DNA of 64,000 bases from Massilia sp. NR 4-1 (GCF_001191005.1 NZ_CP012201.1:4650001-4714000), one strand, 5' to 3'; shown: positions 24,444 to 32,852, counted from the stretch's first letter. Program-made: numbers and translations. Notes: generated by a model from the sequence alone, not told the origin.

Positions 24444-25331
24444 ATGCGGACCACCATCTTCGCAGCGCTGCTGCTATCCACTTGTGCCACCGCTCCCGCG
24501 CTGGCGCAGTCCCGCCCCGATATGGGCAAATTCCTCGCCACCGGCGGCGTCAGCCAGCTGGAAGGCGCGGGCGGCGGCGGCATCACGCCCTGGGCGCTGA
24601 TCAGCGGCTACGGCACGCGCGACAGCTGGGGCGGCAATGTCCACTATACCCACGTGAAGACGCAGGACTATTCGCTCGGCACGTATGGCGTGGCGGTCGG
24701 CATCGCCGACAAGGTGGAAGTCTCGCTGGCGCGCCAGGACTTCAAGGGCAGCCTGGCCCCGCTCGACCAGCTGCAGATCAAGCAGGACATCGTCGGCCTC
24801 AAGCTGCGCGTGGCGGGCGACGCCGTGTATGAGCAGGACCGCTGGCTGCCGCAGATCGCCATCGGCATCCTGTACAAGAAGAACAAGGGCGTGGGCGGCC
24901 TGGGCGCGCTGGGCGTCACCAACGTGACGCAATTGGGCGCGAAAGACGACAGCGGTTACGACTACTATGTGGCCGCCACCAAGATCCTGTTCGAGCAAAG
25001 CCTGCTGCTGAATGGCACCCTGCGCGCCACGCGCTCCAACCAGATGGGCATCCTCGGCTTCGGCGGCGACCGTAACGACAGCACGCGCCTGATGCCGGAA
25101 GTCTCGCTGGCGTATCTTGTGAACCGCAAGCTGGCGCTGGGCGCCGAATACCGCCGCAAACCGCACAATCTGACGCTGGACGACGAGAAGGCTTATTACG
25201 ACGCCTTCATCGCCTGGTTCCCGAACAAGAACCTGTCGGTGACGGCGGCCTACGCCCACCTGGGCGACATCACGGTGCTCAACAAGAAGAAGCAGAAGGG
25301 CTGGTATCTGTCGCTGCAAGCCGGCTTCTGA
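24444..25331 (+). CDS. DUF3034 family outer-membrane beta-barrel protein
   Basis: 295 residues with a signal peptide (cleavage after about PALA) and alternating beta strands to the end, closing with the aromatic WYLSLQAGF typical of outer-membrane proteins. The GKFLATGGVSQLEGAGGGGITPWALISGYG start is that of DUF3034. The family's function is unknown. AAGGAG lies 7 nt before the ATG. The gene follows the exported globin closely, suggesting they act together in the periplasm and outer membrane. Confidence 0.85.
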   Translation: MRTTIFAALLLSTCATAPALAQSRPDMGKFLATGGVSQLEGAGGGGITPWALISGYGTRDSWGGNVHYTHVKTQDYSLGTYGVAVGIADKVEVSLARQDFKGSLAPLDQLQIKQDIVGLKLRVAGDAVYEQDRWLPQIAIGILYKKNKGVGGLGALGVTNVTQLGAKDDSGYDYYVAATKILFEQSLLLNGTLRATRSNQMGILGFGGDRNDSTRLMPEVSLAYLVNRKLALGAEYRRKPHNLTLDDEKAYYDAFIAWFPNKNLSVTAAYAHLGDITVLNKKKQKGWYLSLQAGF

Positions 25332-25347
25332 AAAGGCGGCCATGAAA

Positions 25348-25369
25348 AAAGGACGCTGCGGCGTCCTTT
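25348..25369. terminator. bidirectional terminator between DUF3034 and tlpA-like genes
   Basis: AAAGGACGC / GCGTCCTTT perfect 9-bp stem with a 4-nt loop, T-rich on the plus side and with six A before it on plus (six T on minus), so it can end both convergent genes. Confidence 0.8.
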
Positions 25370-25372
25370 GTC

Positions 25373-25885
25373 TTATCCCTTGAGGTGTTCTTCCAGCAGC
25401 TTGTGCAGGGCCGGGAATTCCGGCTGGCCCACATAGCGCTTGATGATCTTGCCATCCTTGTTGATGACGAAGGTGGTGGGCGTCATCGCCACATCGCCGT
25501 AGGCCTTGGCTGCTTCGCCCGTCACATCCAGCGCCACCTTGAAGGGCAGCTGGCGCGTTTCGGTGAAGTTCACCACATAGTTGGGCGCATCGTATTTCAT
25601 CGCGACGGCCACGAATTCCAGGCCCTTGTCCTTGTACTTATTGTACGTTTCGACCATCTGCGGCATCTCGGCCACGCAGGTGGTGCAGGACGTCGCCCAG
25701 AAATTCACCATCACCACCTTGCCGCGCAGGCTCTCGGGCGTGATCTTCTCGCCCTTGATGCCGACGAAGGTCACGGCGGGCGCGCTGTGCTTGGTGTTCA
25801 GGGTGGAATAGGCGGCCAGGCCGGCGGCGGCCAGCAGGACGGCGGCGATGGCGGGTTTGACCCAGGCTTTGGAGGAGCTTGTCAT
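25373..25885 (-). CDS. TlpA/ResA-like thioredoxin-fold protein
   Basis: 170-residue periplasmic disulfide reductase anchored by an N-terminal helix (about residues 11-27). The active site is C-T-T-C in NFWATSCTTCVAEMP and the cis-Pro loop is MTPTTF. ResA/TlpA proteins reduce apocytochrome c or copper-site cysteines in cytochrome maturation or oxidase assembly; which applies here cannot be told. Single gene, convergent with the DUF3034 gene. Confidence 0.9.
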   Translation of the reverse strand: MTSSSKAWVKPAIAAVLLAAAGLAAYSTLNTKHSAPAVTFVGIKGEKITPESLRGKVVMVNFWATSCTTCVAEMPQMVETYNKYKDKGLEFVAVAMKYDAPNYVVNFTETRQLPFKVALDVTGEAAKAYGDVAMTPTTFVINKDGKIIKRYVGQPEFPALHKLLEEHLKG

Positions 25886-25991
25886 GGTGCTAAGGCGGTT
25901 GGACGCGGGATGCGGCCATTATAGTCCGGCCGCGTCCCGCTTGTCTGAAGCGAGCCTGAAAGCCGGCCGGCCTTCAGGCGCCGCGGCGGCA

Positions 25992-26654
25992 TCAGCGCGC
26001 CGCAGCCGGCTGCTGCTGCTGAGGCGTGGGCTGGTACTGCTTCCACTCCTCCTCGGTGATGTACTCGAAGACTTTCACGACCTTGCTCACGCCGCTCACG
26101 CCGCGCGCGATTTCAGCCGCGATATTGCCTTCGCGCTGGGTCACGCGGCCCATCAGGAAGACGGCGCCGCGCTCGGTCACGATCTTGAAGCTGTTGGCCG
26201 AGATATCGCGCGAGTCGATCAGGCTGGCCTTGACCTTGGTGGTGATCAGGGCATCGTTGGAGCGTGAGGTGAAACTGGCCGGGCCGGCGATTTCCAGCTC
26301 GTTGACCACCGTCTCCACATTCTCGATCGCCTTCACTTCGCGTTCCACGCTGGCTTTCATCGCCTCGTCGGCGACTTCGCCGGTGATCAGTACCTTGCGG
26401 TTGAATGCGTTCACATTCACGTGGCCTGCATTGCCCAGCACATTCGGCAGCCGCACATCGGCTTTCAGGCCGATCGCCTTGTCCTCGGTCTGCGCGCCGA
26501 AGGTACGGCGGTCGGACGCGGCCACCGTGCCGGCCACGGCGCCCGCCGCAACCAGACCGACGCAGCCGGACAAAGTGCTCAGCAGCGCGCCGCCGACCAG
26601 GAGCAGCGCCACAGGGCGCGCCAAACGGGCATGCAAGCCCCGCGATTTACTCAT
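25992..26654 (-). CDS. dolP: BON-domain outer-membrane lipoprotein DolP (YraP)
   Basis: 220-residue lipoprotein: lipobox LSGC near residue 31, then two BON domains (about 70-137 and 148-212) and a Gln/Pro-rich tail. DolP supports outer-membrane integrity and BamA function at the division site. It overlaps the end of diaA by 8 nt, as in the rsmI-lpoA-yraN-diaA-dolP neighbourhood known from enterobacteria and shared by betaproteobacteria. Confidence 0.93.
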   Translation of the reverse strand: MSKSRGLHARLARPVALLLVGGALLSTLSGCVGLVAAGAVAGTVAASDRRTFGAQTEDKAIGLKADVRLPNVLGNAGHVNVNAFNRKVLITGEVADEAMKASVEREVKAIENVETVVNELEIAGPASFTSRSNDALITTKVKASLIDSRDISANSFKIVTERGAVFLMGRVTQREGNIAAEIARGVSGVSKVVKVFEYITEEEWKQYQPTPQQQQPAAAR

Positions 26655-27243
26655 TCACATCTCCTCCGAACAGGGCGACGTCGATGCCGTCGCAAATACA
26701 GTGGATGGTTACCAGGTGGACTTCCTGAATGCGGGCGGTGCGTTCCGCCGGCACGCAGATATGCACGTCGGCGTCGGTCAGCATCTTGCCCATGGCGCCG
26801 CCGCCTTTGCCGGTCAGGGCCACCACGCGCATCTCGCGCTCCAGCGCCGCTTCGACGGCCGCCATCACATTGCCCGAATTGCCCGAAGTGGAAATCGCCA
26901 GCAGGATATCGCCGGCCTGGCCGAATGCCTGCACCTGCTTGGAGAAGATTTCGCGGTAGCTATAATCGTTCGCCACTGCCGTCAGGATCGAGGTGTCCGT
27001 GGTCAGCGCGATGGCTGGCAGCGGGAAGCGTTCGCGCTCGAAGCGGCCTACCAGCTCGGCGGCGAAGTGCTGGGCATCGGCAGCCGAACCGCCATTGCCG
27101 CAGACGAGGATCTTGTTACCGTTCGACAGAGCGGAAAACATCAGTTCGATCGCCTGCGCGATGGGTTGCGCGAGAGCGGTGGCCGACTGGATCTTGATTT
27201 CGGCACTTTCGTGGAAGTGCGAGAGGATGCGTTGATTATTCAT
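26647..27243 (-). CDS. diaA: SIS-domain phosphoheptose isomerase-like DnaA initiator-associating protein
   Basis: 198 residues, a single SIS domain with ILVCGNGGSAADAQHFAAELVGRF and AISTSGNSGNV phosphosugar-binding motifs. Sequence is intermediate between GmhA (sedoheptulose-7-phosphate isomerase) and DiaA; the location between yraN and dolP favours DiaA, which binds DnaA. ATG at 27243; a second ATG at 27252 is possible. A TATAAT just ahead of these codons (about 27253-27258) suggests a very short or absent leader. Confidence 0.88.
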   Translation of the reverse strand: MNNQRILSHFHESAEIKIQSATALAQPIAQAIELMFSALSNGNKILVCGNGGSAADAQHFAAELVGRFERERFPLPAIALTTDTSILTAVANDYSYREIFSKQVQAFGQAGDILLAISTSGNSGNVMAAVEAALEREMRVVALTGKGGGAMGKMLTDADVHICVPAERTARIQEVHLVTIHCICDGIDVALFGGDVNE

Positions 27244-27301
27244 AGTGTGCATGATTATAGTGCAGGCGCAGGGTGGGTCGGACAAGCCCTGTAAAAAATG
27301 C

Positions 27302-27664
27302 TTACATTTCGAGCACGTGGCGCAGCCAGGCCAGCTGTCCGCCATCGATGGCGATGACGTCGAAGCGGCAGGGCGGCAGCGGCTGGCAGCGCAGCAGGTA
27401 GAACTGGGCGGCGCGCAGCAGGCGCTGCTGCTTGGCCGGCGTGATGCTGGCGGCGGCCCCGCCGAAACGCTTGCTGGCGCGCCGCCGTACTTCGACAAAG
27501 ACCAGGACGGCGCCGTCGCGCATGATCAGATCGAGCTCGCCCACCTTGCAGCGGAAATTGCGCTCGACCAGTTGCAGACCCTGGGCCAGCAGATGCTCCA
27601 GGGCCGCGTCCTCGCTGGCCTGGCCCGTCAGCTGCTGGCTGGTGCGGGCCATGGCCTCTTCCAC
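27302..27664 (-). CDS. yraN: YraN family (UPF0102) endonuclease-like protein
   Basis: 120 residues with the restriction-endonuclease-like fold core: ERNFRCKVGELDLIMRDGAVLVFVEVRRR holds the GE(L)D-x-EVK-type residues, with R in place of the usual lysine in EVR. The biological role of UPF0102 is not settled. It begins directly at the lpoA stop codon region (lpoA ends at 27665), so the two are translated from one message. Confidence 0.9.
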   Translation of the reverse strand: MEEAMARTSQQLTGQASEDAALEHLLAQGLQLVERNFRCKVGELDLIMRDGAVLVFVEVRRRASKRFGGAAASITPAKQQRLLRAAQFYLLRCQPLPPCRFDVIAIDGGQLAWLRHVLEM

Positions 27665-28954
27665 TCAAGGCTGGGTGGACAGCGGCACCGGAATGCCGTT
27701 GCGGTACACCGCCGGCAGTTCGGTGCGTTCGAAGTAAGCCGCGCCCTGGCCGAAGCTGACCGAGAGCTGGCCGGTCACGCCGTCTAGCGTGAAGCGCGCG
27801 CCCGGACGCAGGGCGATCTCGCGCGCCACGCGGAAGGCGTCGATGCCGAGTGCGTACAGGCGCTCCATATCGGCGCTCAGGCGCGCATCGTCGCGCGGTA
27901 TCGGCTGCGGATACACCATCACCGCCGGATGGTCGCGCTGCAGCTGCCACGGCAGGTCGAGCAGGCGCACGCCGTCCAGATCCGGGCCGGGCAGCAGGCG
28001 GCTGCGGCCGGGATTCAGCGAGGACGTGCCATAGATCGGAATCTCGCCCAGCGGCGGCGCCGACAGGGCCACGCGCAGCTGGCGCGCCTGGTCGGTGTCG
28101 AGGGCGGCGAACAGCACGGTGGGGCCGGCCGTCTGCAGGCGCGCGCGCAGGGCCACCAGCTCGGGATCGCTCAGATAGCCGTTGACGGCGCTCATCTCCT
28201 GACTCTGCGCCGGCTGGCCCTGGCGTTGCCACTGGCTGGCGAAAGCGCCGGCGATGCGGCGCTGCCAGGCCGCGTTGCCGCTCAGGATCAGGGCCGTGGC
28301 GCCGGGATTTTCCTGCGCCGCCCAGCGTGCCGCCTGGCGCGCCTCCTCCTCGATCGACAGGCCCATGACCAGCATTTTCTCCGGCAGCGCCGTCTCGCCG
28401 CGGCCATCCGGATGATTCAGCGCGATGGTCGGCTTGTTCACCAGCGCGCTGCCCGCCACGGCGGTGACGGCGGAACGGGCCAGCGGGCCGACCACGATAT
28501 CCTGCTGTTCCAGGCTGGCGGCGTAGCTGGACAGGACATCCTGCGCCGCGTCGCCGGTTTCCACCACGGTGACCGCGAAGCCGTCGCGGTCGCGCTCCCA
28601 AGCCGCCAGGAAGCCCGCGCGCAAGGCGTCGGCGGCCTGGCCCAGGGCCTCGGAGCGCAGCGGCAGCAGCAGGGCGATGCGCACCGGCTGGCCCGCCTTG
28701 GGCTGGACGGCGGCCGGCGGCGCGTTCTCTTCGCCGGCCGCGCCGGGCATGGCGACGGCATACGTCTGGGCCGGTTGCGGCGGCGGCTCCTCGGGCTTGG
28801 CCGGCAGCGGCGCGGGCGCCGGTTTCGGCGGCGCACTTGTCACCGACTCGATTGGCGCGCACAATCGGCCGGGCGCGCCGCAAGGCGCGCTGCATGCGCC
28901 GACAAGCGCCGCAGCAAGGCCCAGTAACAGTATTCTTATTTTCCTAGCCAGCAT
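27665..28954 (-). CDS. lpoA: LppC/LpoA-type outer-membrane lipoprotein, penicillin-binding protein activator
   Basis: 429 residues. Signal peptide with lipobox VGAC (Cys about 21), a Pro/Ala-rich linker, then a periplasmic-binding-protein-like domain (RIALLLPLRSEALGQAADALRAGFLAAW) homologous to the C-terminal domain of LpoA, the activator of PBP1a. It lacks the long N-terminal TPR domain of the E. coli protein. The ATG at 28954 with GGGGG upstream is preferred to a TTG at 28966. Divergent from rsmI with only 11 bp between the start codons. Confidence 0.9.
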   Translation of the reverse strand: MLARKIRILLLGLAAALVGACSAPCGAPGRLCAPIESVTSAPPKPAPAPLPAKPEEPPPQPAQTYAVAMPGAAGEENAPPAAVQPKAGQPVRIALLLPLRSEALGQAADALRAGFLAAWERDRDGFAVTVVETGDAAQDVLSSYAASLEQQDIVVGPLARSAVTAVAGSALVNKPTIALNHPDGRGETALPEKMLVMGLSIEEEARQAARWAAQENPGATALILSGNAAWQRRIAGAFASQWQRQGQPAQSQEMSAVNGYLSDPELVALRARLQTAGPTVLFAALDTDQARQLRVALSAPPLGEIPIYGTSSLNPGRSRLLPGPDLDGVRLLDLPWQLQRDHPAVMVYPQPIPRDDARLSADMERLYALGIDAFRVAREIALRPGARFTLDGVTGQLSVSFGQGAAYFERTELPAVYRNGIPVPLSTQP

Positions 28955-28965
28955 CCATACCCCCA

Positions 28966-29871
28966 ATGACAGTTCAAGATTCCAGCCCGATCGCCAACCT
29001 GCCCATCATGGGCGAAGCTGCGCACCAGTTCTATCCTAGCGCAACATTGTATGTAGTGGCGACCCCCATCGGCAATGTCACCGACATCAGCCTGCGCGCG
29101 CTGCATATCCTGAGCCTGGCCGATGCCGTGGCTTGCGAAGACACGCGCAACACCGCCCAGCTGATGAACCGCTTCGGCATCAGCAAGCCGCTGCTGGCCG
29201 CGCACATGCACAACGAAAGGGAGGCGGCGCAGATGCTGATCGCGCGCCTGCAAGCCGGCGAACGCATCGCCCTGGTATCGGACGCCGGCACGCCCGCCGT
29301 GTCCGACCCCGGCGCCCGCATCGTCGATGCCGTGCGCGCCGCCGGCCTGAATGTGGTGCCGTTGCCGGGCGCCTCGGCCGCCGTCACCGCCCTCTCGGCC
29401 AGTGGCCTGGTCAACGACGAATTCCACTTCGTCGGCTTTCTGCCCTCGAAAGCCAAGCAGCGCGAGAGCGTGCTGCAAAGCCTGGCCGCCGCCAAGCCGA
29501 TACTCGTCTTTTACGAAGCGCCGCACCGCATTCTGGAATGCGCCGCCGCGCTGAAAGAAGCGTTTGGCCCCGAACGCCAGGTCGTGTTCGCGCGCGAGCT
29601 GACCAAACTGTTTGAAGAAATCCACCGCTGCCCGCTGGCCGACGCCGAAGCCTGGTTGCGCGCTGACATCCACCGCGAAAAAGGCGAATATGTCGTCCTG
29701 GTCGACGGCGCCCCCGCCGCCGAGGAAGAAGACGACGCCGAAGCCGAGCGCGTGCTGGGCATCCTGCTGGCCGAGCTCCCGGTCAAGCAAGCCGCCAGTT
29801 TGGCTGCCCAGATCACCGGCCGCAAGAAAAACGCCCTCTACGACCGCGCCCTCCAGCTCAAAAACGCCTGA
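28966..29871 (+). CDS. rsmI: 16S rRNA (cytidine-1402-2'-O)-methyltransferase RsmI
   Basis: 301-residue SAM-dependent methyltransferase of the tetrapyrrole-methylase fold that modifies C1402 in the ribosomal P site. Motifs: YVVATPIGNVTDISLRAL, ACEDTRNTAQLMNRFGI, LVSDAGTPAVSDPG and PLPGASAAVTALSASGL. Start ATG at 28966; an ATG at about residue 14 would give a shorter form nearer the family start. Its promoter must lie inside the lpoA coding region. Confidence 0.95.
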   Translation: MTVQDSSPIANLPIMGEAAHQFYPSATLYVVATPIGNVTDISLRALHILSLADAVACEDTRNTAQLMNRFGISKPLLAAHMHNEREAAQMLIARLQAGERIALVSDAGTPAVSDPGARIVDAVRAAGLNVVPLPGASAAVTALSASGLVNDEFHFVGFLPSKAKQRESVLQSLAAAKPILVFYEAPHRILECAAALKEAFGPERQVVFARELTKLFEEIHRCPLADAEAWLRADIHREKGEYVVLVDGAPAAEEEDDAEAERVLGILLAELPVKQAASLAAQITGRKKNALYDRALQLKNA

Positions 29872-29911
29872 GGCCACAGCTCAGCCCGCCGGCTGGCCGT
29901 CCCGTCCACCC

Positions 29912-30013
29912 TGGGGTCAGACCCCAATCGGACACCGACTCAACAGTAATTCCGCCGTGGAAGCATGGCTGTGCTCGTGTCCGATTTTGGGGTCTGGCCC
30001 CAAAATCGGACAC
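29912..30013. repeat. REP-like palindromic repeat pair (GGGGTC/GACCCC, CGGACAC)
   Basis: Two related units in the gap between convergent rsmI and the next gene. The right unit (29977-30013) is a perfect palindrome with 16-bp arms (GTGTCCGATTTTGGGG and its complement) and a 5-nt loop. The left unit (29912-29935) has GGGGTC-A-GACCCC followed by AATCGGACAC, in inverted orientation to the start of the right unit. This is the intergenic repeat type common in Oxalobacteraceae genomes; it may form a transcription end point between the convergent genes. Confidence 0.8.
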
Positions 30014-30035
30014 GGCCTCGGCTATGGCGGGCTTT

Positions 30036-30722
30036 TTACCACTTGCAGCCGTGGTCTTTTTTGTCCATCAGCAGGAAGAGGGGGGCGAGCAGGCCGCCGG
30101 GGAGGCCGTCCTTGCAGTCGGGACGGGCGGTTTTGGCCATTTCGCGCGCGAGCTTGCGTTCCTGGATTTCGCGCTGGCGCTGCTGGGCTTTGAGGCGGGC
30201 CAGCGGAGCGTCGTCCGGCAGTTCGGGTTCGGATGCGATCTGGCGTGCCGATTTGCGGGCGGCGTCGATGTCGAATTTGCCATTGCTGGCCGGGGCGGCC
30301 GGCTGGGCGAAGGGATCGGCCGGCAGGGCCGGCGTGGCGGCGATGGCTTCTGCCGCCGCTTTTTCGTGGATGGGCTGTGCTTCCCGCTGTTCTGGGCGCG
30401 GCCGCGCGGCCAGTTCCTGCCGGCGTTTGGCCGGTTTGGCGGCCGGCGCGGGCCTGGCCTGGGCCACGGGCGGCGGCGCTTCCGGCGCGGCGGGTGCCGC
30501 TGCGGGCTTGGGCGGCGCGGGACGCAGCAGCCACACGGTGGTGCTGCGCCGCGCCTCGTCCGCTGGCGCGAACTGGGGCTGCGGCGCGTTGCTGCGGTAC
30601 ATCAGGATCAGCAGCGCATGCACCAGCAGCGAAACGGCGATCCCGGCCAGCATGCCGCCCGGCCGCCGCGCGGCGGAGCTGAAGGCGGTTTGCGTGTCGT
30701 ATGCGGTGCTGCTCTGATCCAT
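30036..30722 (-). CDS. Pro/Ala-rich membrane-anchored protein, unknown function
   Basis: 228 residues: short cytoplasmic N-terminus, one transmembrane helix (about 25-41, AGIAVSLLVHALLILMY), a long Pro/Ala/Arg-rich periplasmic region, a charged coiled segment (about 165-200) and a C-terminus with two cysteines (DCKDGLPGG and GCKW). The architecture recalls TonB-like proteins, but there is no recognisable TonB C-terminal domain. The terminal cysteines could form a disulfide. Family not identified. Confidence 0.7.
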   Translation of the reverse strand: MDQSSTAYDTQTAFSSAARRPGGMLAGIAVSLLVHALLILMYRSNAPQPQFAPADEARRSTTVWLLRPAPPKPAAAPAAPEAPPPVAQARPAPAAKPAKRRQELAARPRPEQREAQPIHEKAAAEAIAATPALPADPFAQPAAPASNGKFDIDAARKSARQIASEPELPDDAPLARLKAQQRQREIQERKLAREMAKTARPDCKDGLPGGLLAPLFLLMDKKDHGCKW

Positions 30723-30801
30723 GATTGCTTACCTCGGTACCAACATAAGCAATTTAGCACGCCCCGCATGAAGGCCGGATGAAGTTTTTTTGCGGAGGCG
30801 C

Positions 30802-30830
30802 TTGACGACCGGCTGAGCTGCTTGTATTAT
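30802..30830 (+). promoter_or_regulatory. promoter of tRNA-Pro
   Basis: -35 TTGACG (30802-30807), 17-nt spacer, -10 TATTAT (30825-30830), 10 nt before the tRNA. A near-consensus sigma-70 promoter. Confidence 0.85.
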
Positions 30831-30840
30831 CTTGCTTCTT

Positions 30841-30917
30841 CGGAGTGTAGCGCAGCCCGGTAGCGCACCTGGTTTGGGACCAGGGGGTCCAAGGTTCGAA
30901 TCCTTGTACTCCGACCA
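30841..30917 (+). tRNA. tRNA-Pro (anticodon TGG)
   Basis: 77 nt including encoded CCA. Acceptor stem CGGAGTG / tACTCCG pairing, D arm with AGCGCAGCCCGGTAGCGC, anticodon stem CCTGG/CCAGG around TTTGGGA with anticodon TGG, and T arm with GGTTCGAATCC. Flanked by a consensus promoter and a strong terminator, so it is an independent gene. Confidence 0.97.
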
Positions 30918-30923
30918 AAATTT

Positions 30924-30960
30924 AAAATCCCGTGTGATGGCAACGTCACACGGGATTTTT
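30924..30960 (+). terminator. terminator of tRNA-Pro
   Basis: AAAATCCCGTGTGA and its exact complement form a 14-bp stem around an 8-nt loop, ending in T5. It can also act on the minus strand (A4 on the other side) for the mvaB-end transcript. Confidence 0.9.
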
Positions 30961-31009
30961 CCATTCCGGCCGCGGAAAACAGGGGACGCCGGCGGCGCCC
31001 CTTGCTTGT

Positions 31010-31918
31010 TCAGCCGGCGCGCTTGGCGGCGATGGCGTTGCCGGCGCGGCTGGCGCCTTTGCGGCCCAGGAATTGCGAGATGAACTGGCCTGCATCGACC
31101 ACGATATCCAGGTCCACGCCGGTCTCGATGCCCAGTCCCTGCATCATGTACAGCACGTCCTCGGTCGCCACATTGCCGGTGGCGCCCTTGGCATACGGGC
31201 AGCCGCCCAGGCCCGACACCGAGGAGTGGAAGATGGCGATGCCCGCTTCCATGCTGGCGTAGATATTCGCCAGCGCCTGGCCGTAGGTGTCGTGGAAGTG
31301 GCCGGACAGGCCTTCGATGCGGAACTCGCGCGCCGCCGCCGCCATCACCGCCTGCGTCTTGCGCGGGGTGGCGACGCCGATGGTGTCGGCGATGTCGATC
31401 TCGTCGCAGCCCAGGTCGCGCATGCGGCCCACCACGTCGGCCACCGCATCCAGCGGCACGTCGCCCTGGTAGGGGCAGCCGAAGGAGCAGCTGATGCTGC
31501 CGCGCAGGCGCAAACCGTTGTCCTTGGCCGCTTTCGCCACGTCGACGAAACGCGCGATCGATTCGGCGATCGAGCAGTTGATATTGCGCTGCGAGAACGC
31601 TTCCGAGGCCGAACCGAAGATCACCACCTCGTCGGCGCGCGCCGCCAGCGCGGCCTCGAAGCCCTGCATATTCGGCGTCAGCGCGGAATAGACCACGCCC
31701 GGCTTGCGCGCGATGGCCGCCATCACCTCCTTGCTGGTGGCCATCTGCGGCACCCATTTCGGCGACACGAAGGAAGCCGCTTCGATATTGGCGAAACCGG
31801 CCGAGGTCAGACGGTCCACCAGCTCGATCTTCACCTCGGCCGGCACGCTTTCCTTCTCGTTCTGCAGGCCGTCGCGCGGTCCCACTTCGACGATTTTGAC
31901 TTGCTTAGGCAAACTCAT
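31010..31918 (-). CDS. mvaB: hydroxymethylglutaryl-CoA lyase
   Basis: 302 residues. Cleaves HMG-CoA to acetoacetate and acetyl-CoA, the last step of leucine and isovalerate breakdown (LiuE). The TIM-barrel motifs EVGPRDGLQNE, FVSPKWVPQM, SCSFGCPYQG, HFHDTYGQALANI and the catalytic loop GLGGCPYAKGATGNVATED (with the conserved Cys) are all present. It is the last gene of the minus-strand liu/bio run and starts 1 nt after the dehydrogenase stop codon. Confidence 0.96.
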   Translation of the reverse strand: MSLPKQVKIVEVGPRDGLQNEKESVPAEVKIELVDRLTSAGFANIEAASFVSPKWVPQMATSKEVMAAIARKPGVVYSALTPNMQGFEAALAARADEVVIFGSASEAFSQRNINCSIAESIARFVDVAKAAKDNGLRLRGSISCSFGCPYQGDVPLDAVADVVGRMRDLGCDEIDIADTIGVATPRKTQAVMAAAAREFRIEGLSGHFHDTYGQALANIYASMEAGIAIFHSSVSGLGGCPYAKGATGNVATEDVLYMMQGLGIETGVDLDIVVDAGQFISQFLGRKGASRAGNAIAAKRAG

Positions 31919-31919
31919 A

Positions 31920-32852
31920 TCAATACCCCTGCTCGCGGTTGATCACATCGGCCACCGGCTCGCCCTGCGCCAGCAGACGCATTTTGTGGGCGATCTGCTG
32001 CACGCTTTCGCGGCGCAGCGTCAGCGCCGAGATATGCGGCGTGATGGTGATGCGCGGCTCTTCCCAGAACGGATGCTGCATCGGCAGCGGCTCGTTGCGG
32101 AACACGTCCAGCGTGGCGGCGGCGATATGGCCGGTCTTCACCAGCGTCAGCAAATCCGGTTCCGAGACATGGCCGCCGCGCGCCACATTGATCAGGTAAG
32201 CGCCTTGCGGCAGCTTGAGCATATTCGTGCGGTTCAGCAGATTGTTGGTCTCGGAGGTCAGCGGCAGCATGCACACCACCACGCGCGAACCGGCCAGGAA
32301 GGCGTCCAGCCCTTCGCTGCCGTGGAAGCACTGCACGCCGTCCACCCGCTTCTCGCTGCGGCTCCAGCCGCGCAGCGGGAAGCCGAATTCCTTGAGCGCC
32401 TGCAGCACGCGGCTGCCCAGCATGCCCATGCCCAGCACGCCGACGGAGAATTCCTCCTTCTCGTGCTGCGGCAGCTGCAACCATTGGCCGTTGCGCGCCT
32501 GCACTTCGTATTCGTCCAGGCGGCGGTAATAGCGCAGCACGGCATGCGCCACGTATTCGGCCATCTGCACGCCCATGCCGGCATCGCCCAGGCGCACGAT
32601 GGGAATCTCGCGCGGGATCGTATGCTCGTGCTTCATGATGGCGTCCGCGCCGGCGCCGGTCAGGAAGATGGCCTTCACTTCCGACAGCTCGCGCAGCATG
32701 GCTTCCGGCGGCGACCACACCACCGCATAGTCGCAGGGCGGCGCCTTCACGCCATCCTGCCAGATCACGACTTCCGCCTCAGGCAGGAACTCGGCAAAAT
32801 CCTTGATCCACGGGCCGGTCTGGCCGTCCGCGCGGTACAGCAATATACGCAT
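31920..32852 (-). CDS. D-isomer 2-hydroxyacid dehydrogenase, GhrA-type
   Basis: 310-residue NAD(P)H-dependent dehydrogenase related to glyoxylate/hydroxypyruvate reductase A. The Rossmann motif GVLGMGMLGSRVLQAL (about 139-154), arginine in NVARGGHVSE (about 225), the catalytic Glu in FRNEPLP and His in ITPHISALT are in place. It lies between liuD and mvaB (12 nt and 1 nt gaps) and so is on the liu transcript, though leucine catabolism has no known step for it; it may act on a related 2-keto or 2-hydroxy acid. Confidence 0.88.
   Translation of the reverse strand: MRILLYRADGQTGPWIKDFAEFLPEAEVVIWQDGVKAPPCDYAVVWSPPEAMLRELSEVKAIFLTGAGADAIMKHEHTIPREIPIVRLGDAGMGVQMAEYVAHAVLRYYRRLDEYEVQARNGQWLQLPQHEKEEFSVGVLGMGMLGSRVLQALKEFGFPLRGWSRSEKRVDGVQCFHGSEGLDAFLAGSRVVVCMLPLTSETNNLLNRTNMLKLPQGAYLINVARGGHVSEPDLLTLVKTGHIAAATLDVFRNEPLPMQHPFWEEPRITITPHISALTLRRESVQQIAHKMRLLAQGEPVADVINREQGY

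Noticed and set aside
27244..27498. Longer N-terminus for diaA
   Set aside because: The added residues are Ser/Cys/Pro-rich sequence from another frame of yraN and precede the family start MNNQRILSHF.
27255..28895. 546-codon minus-strand frame across yraN and lpoA
   Set aside because: Another frame of two well-supported genes; Arg/Gly/Ala/Pro composition shows it is a shadow.
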